NCBI GenBank assembly: GCA_036365455.1
Contig: JAWQUS010000020.1
Coordinates: 9,087,001-9,151,000 of the forward strand
From: Macrosoma leucophasiata
Lineage: Eukaryota > Arthropoda > Insecta > Lepidoptera > Hedylidae
Direction of reading: 5' to 3'
Length of the DNA: 64,000 bases
In this document: piece after piece, positions 44,236-53,749 of the stretch
Layout of the letters: each line of letters begins with the position of its first letter
Position numbering within the stretch: position 1 is the first letter of the stretch
Made by a program: the position numbers and the translations under genes
The notes under the pieces: model-generated
Database searches by the model: none
Told to the model about the DNA's origin: nothing
Seen by the model: the letters and a program-made list of their open reading frames with translations, nothing else

Positions 44236-44824
44236 TTAGAAGTACTCATTGAGTTGCTTTTTGAAAGACTCAAGAGTCTGAGCTTGACGAATTTTTAACG
44301 GCAAGGTATTCCACAATCGCACTGCTGTAACTGTAAAAGAATTGGAAATAAAGGAAGAAGAGTGTAGAGAGAGGCATTTCAAGAAGAAGATTTTCTGTAG
44401 ATCGGAGGGAGAGGGAATTTGTATGACAAAGGAAATTGAAGCGACTTTTGAGGTAATCGGGGGTACGAGGTAAGAATAGTAGACAGTAAAGAAGAGAGTG
44501 AATGTGAGTGTTCCTGCGAAGGGATATAGGAAGCCACTTGAGCTCAGGGCGAAATTTAGAAACGTGGTCATATTTGCGCAAGCCAAATGTGAACCGTATG
44601 CAAAGGTTTTGGAGTCGCTCAAGTTTATTATGTTGCTCCTGTGTAAGGTCGAGATAAGATATGTCGGCGTAGTCTAATAAAGGGAGTAGTATAGATCGAG
44701 CAAGCGCAACCTTAGTGGAGGTAGGCAAAAAGTTTTGCAATCGTCTAAGAGAGCCGATCGCTCCGAACATTTTTCTACTAACTTCGGATATCTGCGGAGT
44801 TAGGAACCTGGCGTGAAGATACAT
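44236..44824 (-). pseudogene. LINE reverse transcriptase C-terminal part
   Basis: The minus frame from 44824 contains QISEVSRKMFGAIGSLRRLQ, LLPLLDYADISYLDLT, KLERLQNLCIRFTFGLRKYD and LKWLPISLRRNTHIHSLLYC. This is the post-RT thumb/C-terminal region of CR1/Jockey-type LINEs. The end (FTVTAVRLWNTLPLKIRQAQ, TLESFKKQLNEYF) is in another frame, so a frameshift lies near 44355-44360. The RT palm motifs and endonuclease are absent. The upstream edge is an AATTG microsatellite. It is a 5'-truncated dead copy of ~195 codons. Confidence 0.8.
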
Positions 44825-44829
44825 ACGTA

Positions 44830-44905
44830 TAAATTAAATTAAATTGAATTGAATTGAATTGAATTGAATTGAATTGAATTGAATGGAATTGAATGGAATT
44901 AAATT
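44830..44905. repeat. AATTG microsatellite
   Basis: About ten AATTG units, with AATGG variants at the right end, at the 5' edge of the LINE fragment. Confidence 0.9.
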
Positions 44906-44934
44906 TTATAAATGCAAAATAAATAAAATAAATG

Positions 44935-45097
44935 TTTATATATTATAAATGCGAAAGTTTGTATGATTGTTTGTTTGTTAGTTACTCATTCACCAAAAAC
45001 TGCTAAGGGATTTCATTTCTGTGGGATGATTTGATGAGTTTCCACAGATTACGCAAAATGCGACCTACACGCGGATGGAGTCGCGGGCAACAGCTAG
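44935..45097 (+). mobile_element. Helitron-like element
   Basis: TTATAAATGCGAAAGTTTG near the start, and ACGCGGATGGAGTCGCGGGC then AACAGCTAG before T. It lacks the canonical TC at the start, so the 5' end is truncated or diverged. Confidence 0.6.
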
Positions 45098-46000
45098 TAA
45101 TAAATAAAATAATTTTTTTTTGTTTAAAATACAAAATATCGTTTATTGGAACTTTTTTCTCATAGTTCCAAGTTATTCTGATAGAGCTAGATATAATTGA
45201 ATCGAACTATTACATAGTTGGATTCAATTATATATACCTCCCTTGGTTCTCATTAAAAAAAAGACCTTGGTCCTTATTAAAAAACAAGTACTCATAGAAA
45301 AAGAGCATTGTTTATTAACAAAAATAAGCATTGCAACACCATAATCAATGTTTTTTTGTGAACAATACTTTAAAAATTCAACGAAATACTTAAACAAAAA
45401 GAACAGCACTTCATTAAGCCACTCCGATGTAGACACTTTCGATGTCTAATTGCCCGGTTTCTCGGCTTGTTCGGAGATAATTGGATTATAGTTGAGTGTA
45501 TACGAGGCCCTTATCCTTGTAAGGAGGCTGATCACCATCGGAGTCCTTTTGTAGGGTATTTCTTTAACGAAACGGTACTACCGTTTCGTTAATCGGCTGC
45601 AATTTGATGTATTTAGGATTTATGGTGAATAAAATATGTATGAATGAAAACATTGGAAAATTTAAGGCAGTTGGCATGCTGAAGCTTTTAAGCTTAAGTA
45701 TTAAAAGATAAAATTCTAATTCATTACGCTGCTAGGGTTTATCGCCCAAAACAAACGGTATTACAGAATCACTCGTCTGTTCCAGGCATAGGTATTTTTT
45801 GACATTCTGATAAATATTGTACTCCCAATTGTGACAACGAAGTAAACATAAACAGTTCTGTGTCAGTTACTTCATCGGTATTGTAAAATGTATGTATATA
45901 ATTCAAGTTTGGGAAAAGGCCAATGCACAAATCCACTAACATTGAAAGTTGGCAAAGAATTTCTAATGAGATAAAAGCACAAGTCGCTTTGTAATTTTGT
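45098..46000. other. No gene seen
   Basis: Contains the palindrome at 45564-45592. A 70-codon minus frame at 45224-45436 looks like AT-rich noise. Confidence 0.45.
45564..45592. repeat. Perfect 14-bp-arm palindrome
   Basis: TTAACGAAACGGTA, one base (C), then the exact complement. Next to a terminator-like TTCTTT, but no gene to attach it to. Confidence 0.8.
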
Positions 46001-46261
46001 TTTTTTTTGTGTAATGGAAGTGGCAAACAAGCATGCAGTTCACATTGATGTTAAGTGATGACTGCCTAAGGTTCTGAGGCCTAAGGTGTTTTGCCTCTGT
46101 GCCGGAAATTACAACCTGACCGTTGTAACCCACCTGGTCAGGTGGTGATCCACCTGACCGGAACACGATAGTGCTGAACACTACCATTTAGCGGCAAGTA
46201 TATTAGGTAATGCGGTGGTGCCTATGCCCGCGAGCTCCGTCACTGGAGCTCTACCACCAGT
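46001..46261 (-). repeat. R290 repeat with rearranged centre
   Basis: T-run, GTAATGGAAGTGGC to GAGCTCTACCACCAGT. The ~50 bp after GATGACTGC are lost. A 10-bp inverted repeat (GGTCAGGTGG, 46136-46145; complement, 46150-46159) was created in the centre. Confidence 0.88.
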
Positions 46262-46374
46262 TTTTCCTCTGTTCCAAAAGTATTTTTCATTTCCTTATCA
46301 CAACCTAAGTTCATACTAACTTAGTATTTGATTATATTTTTAAAAAAGACTCGTTTCGAATATATCTTGATTGG

Positions 46375-46575
46375 TAACTGCGTGTCCTAGACTCGGAAGA
46401 CGTTCGGGGCGGACTACAGATTGTTTACTTAGGCAAATTGCTTTGTAAGGCTCGGGGCGGTTTTAAAAAATGTTTCCATATCTGTCACGGGGTTGCAATC
46501 ATCTCGGCAACGTTATTTATAAAGACATAACGTTTGTTGTTTATTCACTAAATGTATTTTCTTGAATAGTTACCC
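46375..46575 (+). repeat. Repeat E copy 1
   Basis: GTCCTAGACTCGGAAGACGT, CTACAGATTGTTTACTTAGG, TTTGTAAGGCTCGGGGCGGT, TTTAAAAAATGTTTCC, ATCTCGGCAACGTTATTTAT. Unknown family, no open frame across it. Confidence 0.75.
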
Positions 46576-47109
46576 TTTATTACTTTCCGTAGATGGTTTC
46601 CGTATATTTGTTGTGAAACAATCATAATCTTCTGTATATTTTTCAAACGCATTCTTTGGGTATGAGTTTTTGACATTTTTAGGGCCCTATATTAACTACT
46701 TGTCATTAATGGTCATCTCTAATGTTTATATAACGTGAACACTTCAGTTTTTGATAGATTGTTAAGAGAATTGCTATTTAATTTTATAATACGGTAGATA
46801 TCATTTTTATTAAACTATTGTTTGATTCGCATTCGTACCCATGAGTTTATAGTATTTTTTAGCTTTTGTTACAGTGACGCCTTTTTCGCCGGTATTGTAG
46901 TCGCTTATTAGCACCACCCAGAGGATATGTGCAGGGCTGAAGTTAGTAAATCACTCCTGCGGACCAGTGCCGGATTAGCCATATAGCAGGAGGCAGCAAA
47001 TGCTACGGGCCCCGCCTTGGGGAGTGTGCCCAAAAAAAACCCATAAATATGTAAAATATGTAATACACCTTAGCTATTCTCAAAGTAAGCGTTGGCCACA
47101 ATGTCATTA
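46576..47109. other. No gene seen
   Basis: Mostly AT-rich. 46890-47030 is slightly GC-richer but not recognised. Confidence 0.4.
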
Positions 47110-47391
47110 TTTTTTTTATGTAATGGAAGTGGTAAACAAGCATGCAGTTCACATTGATGTTAAGTGATGACTGCAGCCTATAGACACTTAAAACAAAGAC
47201 CAAGGTCAAATGCAGACGCGTTACCACTCCTGAGGCCTAAGGTGTTATGCCTCTGTGCCGGCAATTACAGGGCTGTACATTACCACCTGACCGAAACACG
47301 ATAATGCTGAACATTACCATTTAGCGGCAAGTATATTAGGTAATGTGGTACCTACGCCCGCAAGCTCCGTCACTGGAGCTCTACCACCAGT
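47110..47391 (-). repeat. R290 repeat, full length
   Basis: T-run, ATGTAATGGAAGTGGTAAAC through all landmarks to GAGCTCTACCACCAGT. Confidence 0.92.
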
Positions 47392-47632
47392 AAAATATTA
47401 ACTATTATATAGGTATATTATTATGTTGCGAGTTGGAAATACCACAATATTTACAGGGGGAATCCCCTAATATTGTTTTCGATTCCTTTTCGTAAATGTT
47501 CTGTTTTATTTACATACTTCATTTCAGTAGCCAATGTAACTAGAGCCCCATCGTCACATTTGTCACCAGCTTTATCCGGCACTGCTGCGAACGCGACAAA
47601 TTGTACCCTTAGTTGTTGGATTAGAATTCCAG
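47392..47632. other. No firm gene; one exon-like stretch
   Basis: 47528-47634 is open, preceded by a pyrimidine-rich ACTTCATTTCAG and followed by GTAAAA, so it could mimic an exon. It has no neighbours, no database-like motif, and the GTAAAA overlaps a SINE target duplication. Confidence 0.25.
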
Positions 47633-47787
47633 AAGTAAAAACAACTGCTGGACTAGATTCCCAGTGGCCGCGAGTTCGAGTTTCGAGTCTCGCCTGCAGT
47701 CAAATTTTTCTTTCCATTTTTCTTTAAAAATAAATATATTTCACAAGCATGTGTTAATGCGAAATAATATAAAACAAGTAAAAACAA
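47633..47787 (+). mobile_element. SINE-C copy, 5'-truncated, with target duplication
   Basis: The 12-bp direct repeat AAGTAAAAACAA flanks it (47633-47644 and 47776-47787). The insert starts inside the tRNA head (GCTGGACTAGATTCCCAG) and keeps box B with an internal TTCGAG duplication. It continues through TCTTTCCATTTTTCTTTAAA to the 3' end GCGAAATAATATAAAAC. It fixes the 3' end of the SINE. Confidence 0.8.
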
Positions 47788-48267
47788 TATGAAGAAGAAG
47801 GCCATCACACGAAATTTCTCACATAAGCAAAGTAGATTTGTCTGAAAGTTAAAAGTAGATGCTCAAGCGTTAGCGCCAACAATAAATCCACCACAATCCT
47901 GTGACTTTAATTGTTAATTGGTGTTCAACTTAATTCTTTCCTAGAATAGAATTAAAAACGAATAACATTTTAAAAATAGTTCGACGAACAAAATCGCTTA
48001 TGTTGTCCTTTGGCGTAGAGGTTAAGGGCTGGTCAATCTGTAAATAACAAATTAATAAAAAACATTTTTACATCCTCAATCTTACTTATTCATAAAGGTA
48101 CATTAGATACGTTTTAGCTATAGAGTGCTTTGTGTTTGTCAGTTGCATTGTCAAATGTGCAGGATAGAAAAAGACAAAGGAGAGATTAGCAACACTTTAG
48201 CTAAAATAAGTTTATGAATAAAGGTAAATATTTAAGTATATGTATTTTGCTAGGCACGTTTCGTACA
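47788..48267. other. No gene seen
   Basis: AT-rich; nothing recognised. Confidence 0.45.
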
Positions 48268-48501
48268 TATTTTAAATGGTAACGGTGTGTCCTAGACTCG
48301 GAAGATGTTCAAGGCGGAATACAAATTGTTTACTCAAGCAAAATGCTTTGTAAGGCTTGGGGCGGTTTTAAAAAAATGTTTCCATATCTGTTCGAGACGC
48401 CACAATCATCTCGGCGACGTTATTTATGGGGCGTGTCGTTTGCTGTTCATTCTCGACGTTTATTCGCGAAATTCATTTTCTTAGATAGTTATCCTTTATA
48501 A
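48268..48501 (+). repeat. Repeat E copy 2
   Basis: GTCCTAGACTCGGAAGATGT, GGCGGAATACAAATTGTTTA, GTAAGGCTTGGGGCGGTTTT, CATCTCGGCGACGTTATTTA. It abuts the R290 copy at 48502. Confidence 0.75.
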
Positions 48502-48783
48502 TTTTTTTATGTTGATAAGGTGGCAAACAAACATGCCGTTCACATTGATGTCAAGTGATGATTGCAGCCTATAGACGTCTACACAAAAACCAGAGGTCAA
48601 AATGCATATGCGTTGCTACCCCTCAGACCTAAGCTGTTATGTCTCTGTGATAGTTATTACGGAGCCATACATTACTAACCGGAACACGATAGTGCTGATC
48701 ACTGCCATTTGGCGGCAGATAGAGGTAATGCGGTGGTGCCTTCCTACTCCCGCGATTTCCATCACTAAAGCTCTATCATCATT
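48502..48783 (-). repeat. R290 repeat, older subfamily, full length
   Basis: ATGTTGATAAGGTGGCAAAC, GATGCCGTTCACATTGATG-like start, TGATAGTTATTACGGAGCC, TTGGCGGCAGATAGAGG, ending AGCTCTATCATCATT. Confidence 0.85.
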
Positions 48784-49094
48784 GAAAATTAAATTTATTA
48801 TGAAATAATCAGTGCCTTTATTATATTTCACTTTGCTATATGGAATATTGATACATATTTTTATTTTACAAAAATGATAGGTACCCATATTTATTCGTTT
48901 CAAACATTGATTGATCAATTGATATATGTATCGGTCCCATTGATAAGTAGTAAGTGTTAATTCTGAAGTCACAAAATGTTGAACATTAGAAATGTTCAAA
49001 TAAATAAGAGAATAACACAAAATGACTAGTCGCTACTAAAATGCCAAAAAAAAATTTATGTTATATGTTTCTTTGAAAGACACGTTTTGTATAT
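48784..49094. other. No gene seen
   Basis: AT-rich; nothing recognised. Confidence 0.45.
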
Positions 49095-49335
49095 AATATC
49101 TTAAATGGTAACGGCATGCCCTAGACTCTGGAGATGTTCAGGGCGGAATACAGATTGTTTACTCAGACAAATTGCTTTGTAAGGCTCGGGGCGGTTTTAA
49201 AAAATGTTTCCAGATCTGTCACGGGGTCGCAATAATCTCGGCAATGTTATTTATAGAACATACCTATGATTTTTTTCAATGTTTAATCGCTAAATTAATT
49301 TTCATTGATGGTTTCACTTTAATTGTACTTAGTAA
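49095..49335 (+). repeat. Repeat E copy 3
   Basis: GCCCTAGACTCTGGAGATGT, GGCGGAATACAGATTGTTTA, GTAAGGCTCGGGGCGGTTTT, AATAATCTCGGCAATGTTAT. Again directly followed by an R290 copy. Confidence 0.75.
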
Positions 49336-49341
49336 AGCGAT

Positions 49342-49678
49342 TATATTTTTTTATGTAACGAATATGGCAAATAAGCATGCAATTGATTTGATGACCCGGT
49401 TGGTCCAGCGATGTGAGATGACCCGGTTGGTCCAGCGGTGTGAGATGACCGTTTGATTCGAAGGGTCGCGGGTTCGATCCCCGCACCCGGATAAATATTT
49501 GTATGGCCTACAGATATTTGTTGCGGGTCTGGGTGTTGGTGCATGTGTTGTTTGTATACAATGCCACCCACGACACTGGTATATACCTACTGTGGGGCTG
49601 TGAGTGTATGCGTATTTTATTTATTTATTTATTTTTATTTCACATGGATGTTAAGTGATCACTGCATCCTATAGATTG
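49342..49678 (-). repeat. R290 copy split by SINE-A
   Basis: The left piece 49342-49383 (ATGTAACGAATATGGCAAAT, AAGCATGCAAT) and right piece 49639-49678 (CACATGGATGTTAAGTGATC, ACTGCATCCTATAG) are consecutive R290 segments, with a SINE-A between them. Confidence 0.75.
49384..49638 (+). mobile_element. SINE-A, complete copy
   Basis: tRNA-derived head with box A (TGGTCCAGCGG) and box B (GGTTCGATCCC), then the body TTTGTATGGCCTACAGATAT, CACCCACGACACTGG, GCTGTGAGTGTATGCG, and a TTTA-rich tail. The first 27 bp of the head are duplicated in tandem (49391-49417 and 49418-49444), doubling box A. Confidence 0.8.
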
Positions 49679-50055
49679 CAGACATTGGGAGTCGGTGCGT
49701 GTTGTACCGTCTCTACAATGGTGAGTGCTCTGCTGAACTGTTCGTCATGGTGCCAACGTCTCTTTTCCTACACCGTACTGTGGTACTCCCCACCGAAGAG
49801 AGAAATTCCACCTTCACCGACTGGACCTGGCAGTGCTCAAAACGGTGCGGTTCTCACGTTCGTTACTGCCCAGAACGAGTATTGTGGACGAACTTCCCTC
49901 TGAGGTGTTCCCTAGGTGCCACAATATGGGGTTCTTCAAAAATAGCGTCAAAAGATTCCTTCAGGGCAACTCCCCTGGTGTTGCAAATGTTCATAGGCGA
50001 CGGTGACCACTTTCCATCAGGTGGCCCGTCTGTTTGTCTGTCAACCTAATGACAT
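49675..50055 (+). pseudogene. CR1/Zenon-like LINE ORF2 end and tail
   Basis: The first part reads LYRLYNGECSAELF. After a frame change the translation gives VRFSRSLLPRTSIVDELPSE, then MGFFKNSVKRFLQG and a stop, the C-terminus typical of CR1-clade LINE ORF2. The 3' tail TGACCACTTTCCATCAGG, TGGCCCGTCTGTTTGTC is also CR1-like. At least one frameshift. The RT core is absent. Overlapping 82- and 116-codon frames each capture only part of it. Confidence 0.7.
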
Positions 50056-50385
50056 CAAACAAAGTAAAATATTGTACCATTAAAACCGTCATTGTCTCAG
50101 AAGAGTCCTACAGATCAGAGATCATTATGATAATAATGTTGAACCTTTAATTGAAGAACTAAGAGAACATAGAGAATACAATTAATATTATTCATTAAAA
50201 TATGCATTGTTTTCTACTATAATACTTAATCAGTTTAATACAAATAATTTTTTACCTTACTTGTGTACCTACTTATATAAAAAAGATGCCAATAACCTCG
50301 TACTTTGAAATTAATCCTTCGTTTCACAAACTCAACTATCATTATAAATAAATACCGTACATAAAACTAAAAATCTATTACTTTT
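50056..50385. other. No gene; tRNA 3' flank
   Basis: AT-rich. AAAAA at 50369-50373 is TTTTT on the minus strand, 13 bases past the tRNA, a plausible RNA polymerase III terminator. Confidence 0.5.
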
Positions 50386-50457
50386 GGGCTCGTCCGGGAT
50401 TTGAACCCGGGACCTCTCGCACCCGAAGCGAGAATCATACCCCTAGACCAACGAGCC
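50386..50457 (-). tRNA. tRNA-Pro-CGG: tRNA-Pro (anticodon CGG)
   Basis: The minus strand gives a complete cloverleaf of 72 nt: acceptor GGCTCGT/ACGAGCC with discriminator C, anticodon stem CTCGC/GCGAG around the loop TTCGGGT (anticodon CGG), and T arm CCGGG/CCCGG around TTCAAAT. Internal promoters box A (TGGTCTAGGGG) and box B (GGTTCAAATCC) are intact, and a TTTTT stretch follows 13 bases downstream. It matches the strongly conserved eukaryotic tRNA-Pro sequence. No SINE body or target duplication is attached, so I take it as a functional gene that decodes CCG. It stands alone. Confidence 0.95.
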
Positions 50458-50920
50458 ATGCCCATCTAATTCAGAAATAAGGATGAATACATATAGATTA
50501 GGATCCCACCGCGGAATCATTAGATATGCTGCAAACTTAATTTTTATGCATATTTAAAATTTAGAGAATATAATTATATCCACTAGGTTGCCAATCAAAA
50601 TTTGGCCGCAAGTATTTTTAATATTTTTTTTTATCTTTAACAGCCAGCAACTTCTATTTGCGGCTGATTTAATTTGGCTTCCGCATATTATAATAATGAG
50701 AAAAAAAGTAGCTTTCATTTGATATATAAATAATATATGTACGTTATGGATATAAAAAGTTATCGGGGCGGAAAGAAAATAAGTAGAGGCGGCCAAGTGC
50801 GCAACGGCAGCCGTGATTTTTCAGAGACAAATTGCCGTGAGGTGATTTGTTACGTTTATCAAATATATACTTAATAATTTAATCATCAATAATATTCATA
50901 ATACTGAAGAAGTAGAACAG
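50458..50920. other. No gene seen
   Basis: AT-rich. An 80-codon minus frame at 50554-50796 has no recognisable motif. Confidence 0.4.
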
Positions 50921-51668
50921 TTCGAATGTTTGTTTGTTTGTATGAACGCACGTTTGAATTAACGCCAGGGGACGCGTTTCGGTAACCATTACAAGTGATC
51001 GTTGTCCTGTGATAAAAATCATTTTTAAAGTGTAATCAAAGTATTTCGAGTGCAAAACTGTTATAAACTGTCAATAAATAAAAATTATAAGTGTAACAGT
51101 GTGTATTGTAGACAAACTAAAACTTAAAAAGTGTAATTTATCAAACATTGACAAATAGGACTACCCACACGGTGTTAGATATCGAAGTGATAAACAAGAA
51201 ACAAAAAGAACAAATTATTTTAATGATACTGGCTTGCTTAGACTAAATATACCTGTATGAAAAGTGGTGTGAACATCGAAAGTTTAGTTGGATTAAGTAT
51301 AGTAATATTGATCGATACCAAATACCTACCTACCAAAGGGATTTTTTGAAGAAGGAAATAGGGCAAGTATCCAACAAATATCGAGTATTAAGAAGGATGA
51401 TGACTGTTTGTAATACATTCAGTAAGTGACCTATAAACTATTCAACTAAATCTAAAAAATAGTTAATTAAAAGCCAGATACTAGCGATTTATTTATTTCG
51501 AGTTTACGCACAGTGACATCTATCTAAGAATACCAAAGTCAATACTGACAGCAATATCTAGCATCAAGGATTATCAACATCTCGTAAGATAAAGGGCGTT
51601 GTTCAGATATATAAATTACATTCTTTTTCGGTCGAAAGAAAATTATATAAATTATTATTAGTGGAAAC
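50921..51668 (+). other. Possible Helitron scrap and LINE 5'-UTR
   Basis: 50920-50960 (GAATGTTTGTTTGTTTG, TATGAACGCACG) looks like a Helitron start. From ~50970 to 51668 non-coding sequence leads straight into the ORF1 start and may be its 5' leader. Confidence 0.35.
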
Positions 51669-52441
51669 ATGTCACAAGAAATTGGAAAACTTTTAGATGG
51701 ATTAAGATTGCAAATTAAAAACGATATTAACAGTACTTTATTAGAACAAGAAGAAAGAATAACGTCAAAAATTATTGAAAATATAGATAAAAAAATCGCT
51801 TATGTTCAGAAAGAAATAGATAACATCAATAAAATAAATGAAAAACAGGAGGAAAAAATTAACCAAATAGAAAAACATATTAGAGTGAGAAATCTATTAT
51901 TTTTTGGAGTGGAAGAGAAAGAAAAATCATATCAGGAACTAGAATCGAATATAGTAGAAATAATAAGAAAACTAGGAATAGATTTTTATAAAAATGAGGT
52001 GGAAGTAGTAAGGAGAGTCGGAAAATACAACAAAGAGAAAATAAGACCATTAATTGGTCTTATTACGCTGACAACTTATGGGAAAAAAATTGATATTTTG
52101 AAGAATAAAAATAATTTAGCCCCGATATATATTAAAGAAGATTATCCACCTAATGTTATACAAAAAGAAAAGCTTTACAGGAACGACTAGTGCATGAGAG
52201 AGAGAATGGGAAAAGAGCCTATCTATTATATGACAAGTTAATTATCAAGGAGCATACCACTGGAAAAGTAAACAACTATAATAAGAGAACTCTAGACACA
52301 ACACCTCCCTGGCAAACATAAAAATCCAGTATAGATACTCGCATGATTCGCCCTATTGCAAAGAAAACGAAAGTTATTTCTAAAAACCAGAACTCCATAT
52401 CCGAGTATCTTCAGAATTTTTCATCTTCCTCCGTCGAATAA
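51669..52441 (+). pseudogene. LINE ORF1 (RTE-like, lepidopteran)
   Basis: The open frame 51669-52190 (173 codons) has an N-terminal charged region with coiled-coil character (about residues 10-75, rich in E/K/I). A conserved block follows: RVRNLLFFGVEEKEKSYQEL, VEVVRRVGKYNKEKIRPLIG and YIKEDYPPNV. This is the ORF1-type RNA-binding protein preceding the endonuclease-RT frame in a common lepidopteran LINE family. A one-base frameshift near 52170 moves the rest (LVHERENGKRAYLLYDKLII) into another frame, which has a TAA near 52318 and then runs to the final TAA at ~52441. It would act in the retrotransposon RNP. The frame breaks make this copy non-functional. Confidence 0.7.
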
Positions 52442-52569
52442 ACCGGAACGTGCTTTAAAGATTTAGCAAATTCAATAATAAACTCTCCCAATATGGCTGG
52501 TCCCCACGGGAGTCGTAGACCATAACCCTCCATCCAAAATTATGGTATTTATATCCTGTGTCTACACCG

Positions 52570-52605
52570 GACTTCAGACTTTAGAATGGAGGAGGCCTTT
52601 GTACA
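52570..52605 (+). pseudogene. ORF2 C-terminal scrap
   Basis: RMEEAFVQYWIAP resembles the last residues (LEEAYxQQW...) of RTE-type ORF2. It sits only ~130 bp after ORF1, implying loss of nearly all of ORF2. Confidence 0.4.
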
Positions 52606-53085
52606 ATATTGGATAGCCCCTAAAACAAAATTAATTAGAAAAATATACTTACTTATTTTTATTAAAAAAAAACGAACAATTTGTATTTAAAAAGTACCTA
52701 CTAGAAAAGAAATACTTTAAGATTATGTTATTTTGATTTGTATTCAATATAAATAATTTTAATAATATCCTTTAAACTTAATCATATCTATATAGGTACA
52801 ATTACTTAATAATTTATTTACAAAAAATGATAAAGGACTCAAAAAGAAGTAAAAATACATAATTTAGAAACGTTTAAAATCTCAAGGGCTTGTTATCACA
52901 GATTTGAAATCGTACAAATTATATAGTAGGTACTTTAGTGTTAAATAAATAAGATTTTGTAATTTTATATTGAATTCATATAATTATAAACAAATAAAAT
53001 GCATGTACATTATAAAACTGATATTGTTAAGTTGCAATCTAAATATGTGTAAAGTAAAAAAGTAAAAATTAAAATAAATTGGTAT
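52606..53085. other. No gene seen
   Basis: Very AT-rich; possibly LINE 3' untranslated sequence. Confidence 0.4.
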
Positions 53086-53095
53086 TAAGATATAT

Positions 53096-53739
53096 GTACG
53101 TCGGCAGGAGGGGCCTCTCCAGTCAGGACATCTAGGTAGTATTGTCTGCGTTTCTTTCCATAAGCTGATATGTTATTCGTGTTTGTGGGCGTCTGTAGGT
53201 GGGAACTCGAGCGGGTGATGAAATAAAGCACAGGGTTTGGCAGAAGGTGAAGCAATAGTCGTTTATTGCCAAAGATCCGCCCATTCGATTACCTCCGGCA
53301 GAGAAGAACGGGCAAGAAACCCGTCGAACCGGGAAACCACATTTACCAGGATACGATACTACTACTATCACTAGTCTTCTGCCCATTTGATTCAAAACTA
53401 CCCGCGTTGTATCACTTTAATATCACTGACGTTCACTGTTCTAACTGGCAGCATAACTGCCCCATAATGATTCGATTCAACTGTGTGACTGTGACTGAAT
53501 GATCGTTACTCTATGGCTGACCGTCATGAACTATTTGCTAGCCTTTACAAACCCGATATCGGCAAGTCACTATCCCCCTCTAAGGTAACAAATAAAAGAA
53601 CCTACGCCGACCGTGGCGCCACCTAGAATTCTCTATTAAACAATCTAGCCTAGTCGTAATTAGGTTACGTCTCCGATAGACTAGATGGCGCTAGTAGTCA
53701 CATTTAGCTTCCACTCCGAAATGTATAACATTTTAATGA
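53096..53739 (-). mobile_element. GC-rich insertion, LTR-like
   Basis: It stands out from its AT-rich flanks. On the minus strand it contains TGTGACTACTAGCGCCATCT (LTR-like start at 53702), a GGCAATAAACGACTATTGC polyadenylation-type segment, and ACGAATAACA at 53171, so 53171-53702 could be an LTR with TG...CA ends. I see no 4-6 bp duplication at those ends. A 10-bp direct repeat, TAAGATATAT, flanks a wider block (53086-53095 and 53740-53749). No protein domain recognised. Confidence 0.4.
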
Positions 53740-53749
53740 TAAGATATAT

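Noticed and set aside
47528..47634. Possible 107-bp exon (acceptor CATTTCAG, donor GTAAAA)
   Set aside because: The donor falls inside the target duplication of SINE-C, there are no partner exons, and the encoded peptide is unfamiliar.
53171..53702. Confident solo LTR
   Set aside because: TG...CA ends are present but no 4-6 bp duplication flanks them, so it is listed only as LTR-like.
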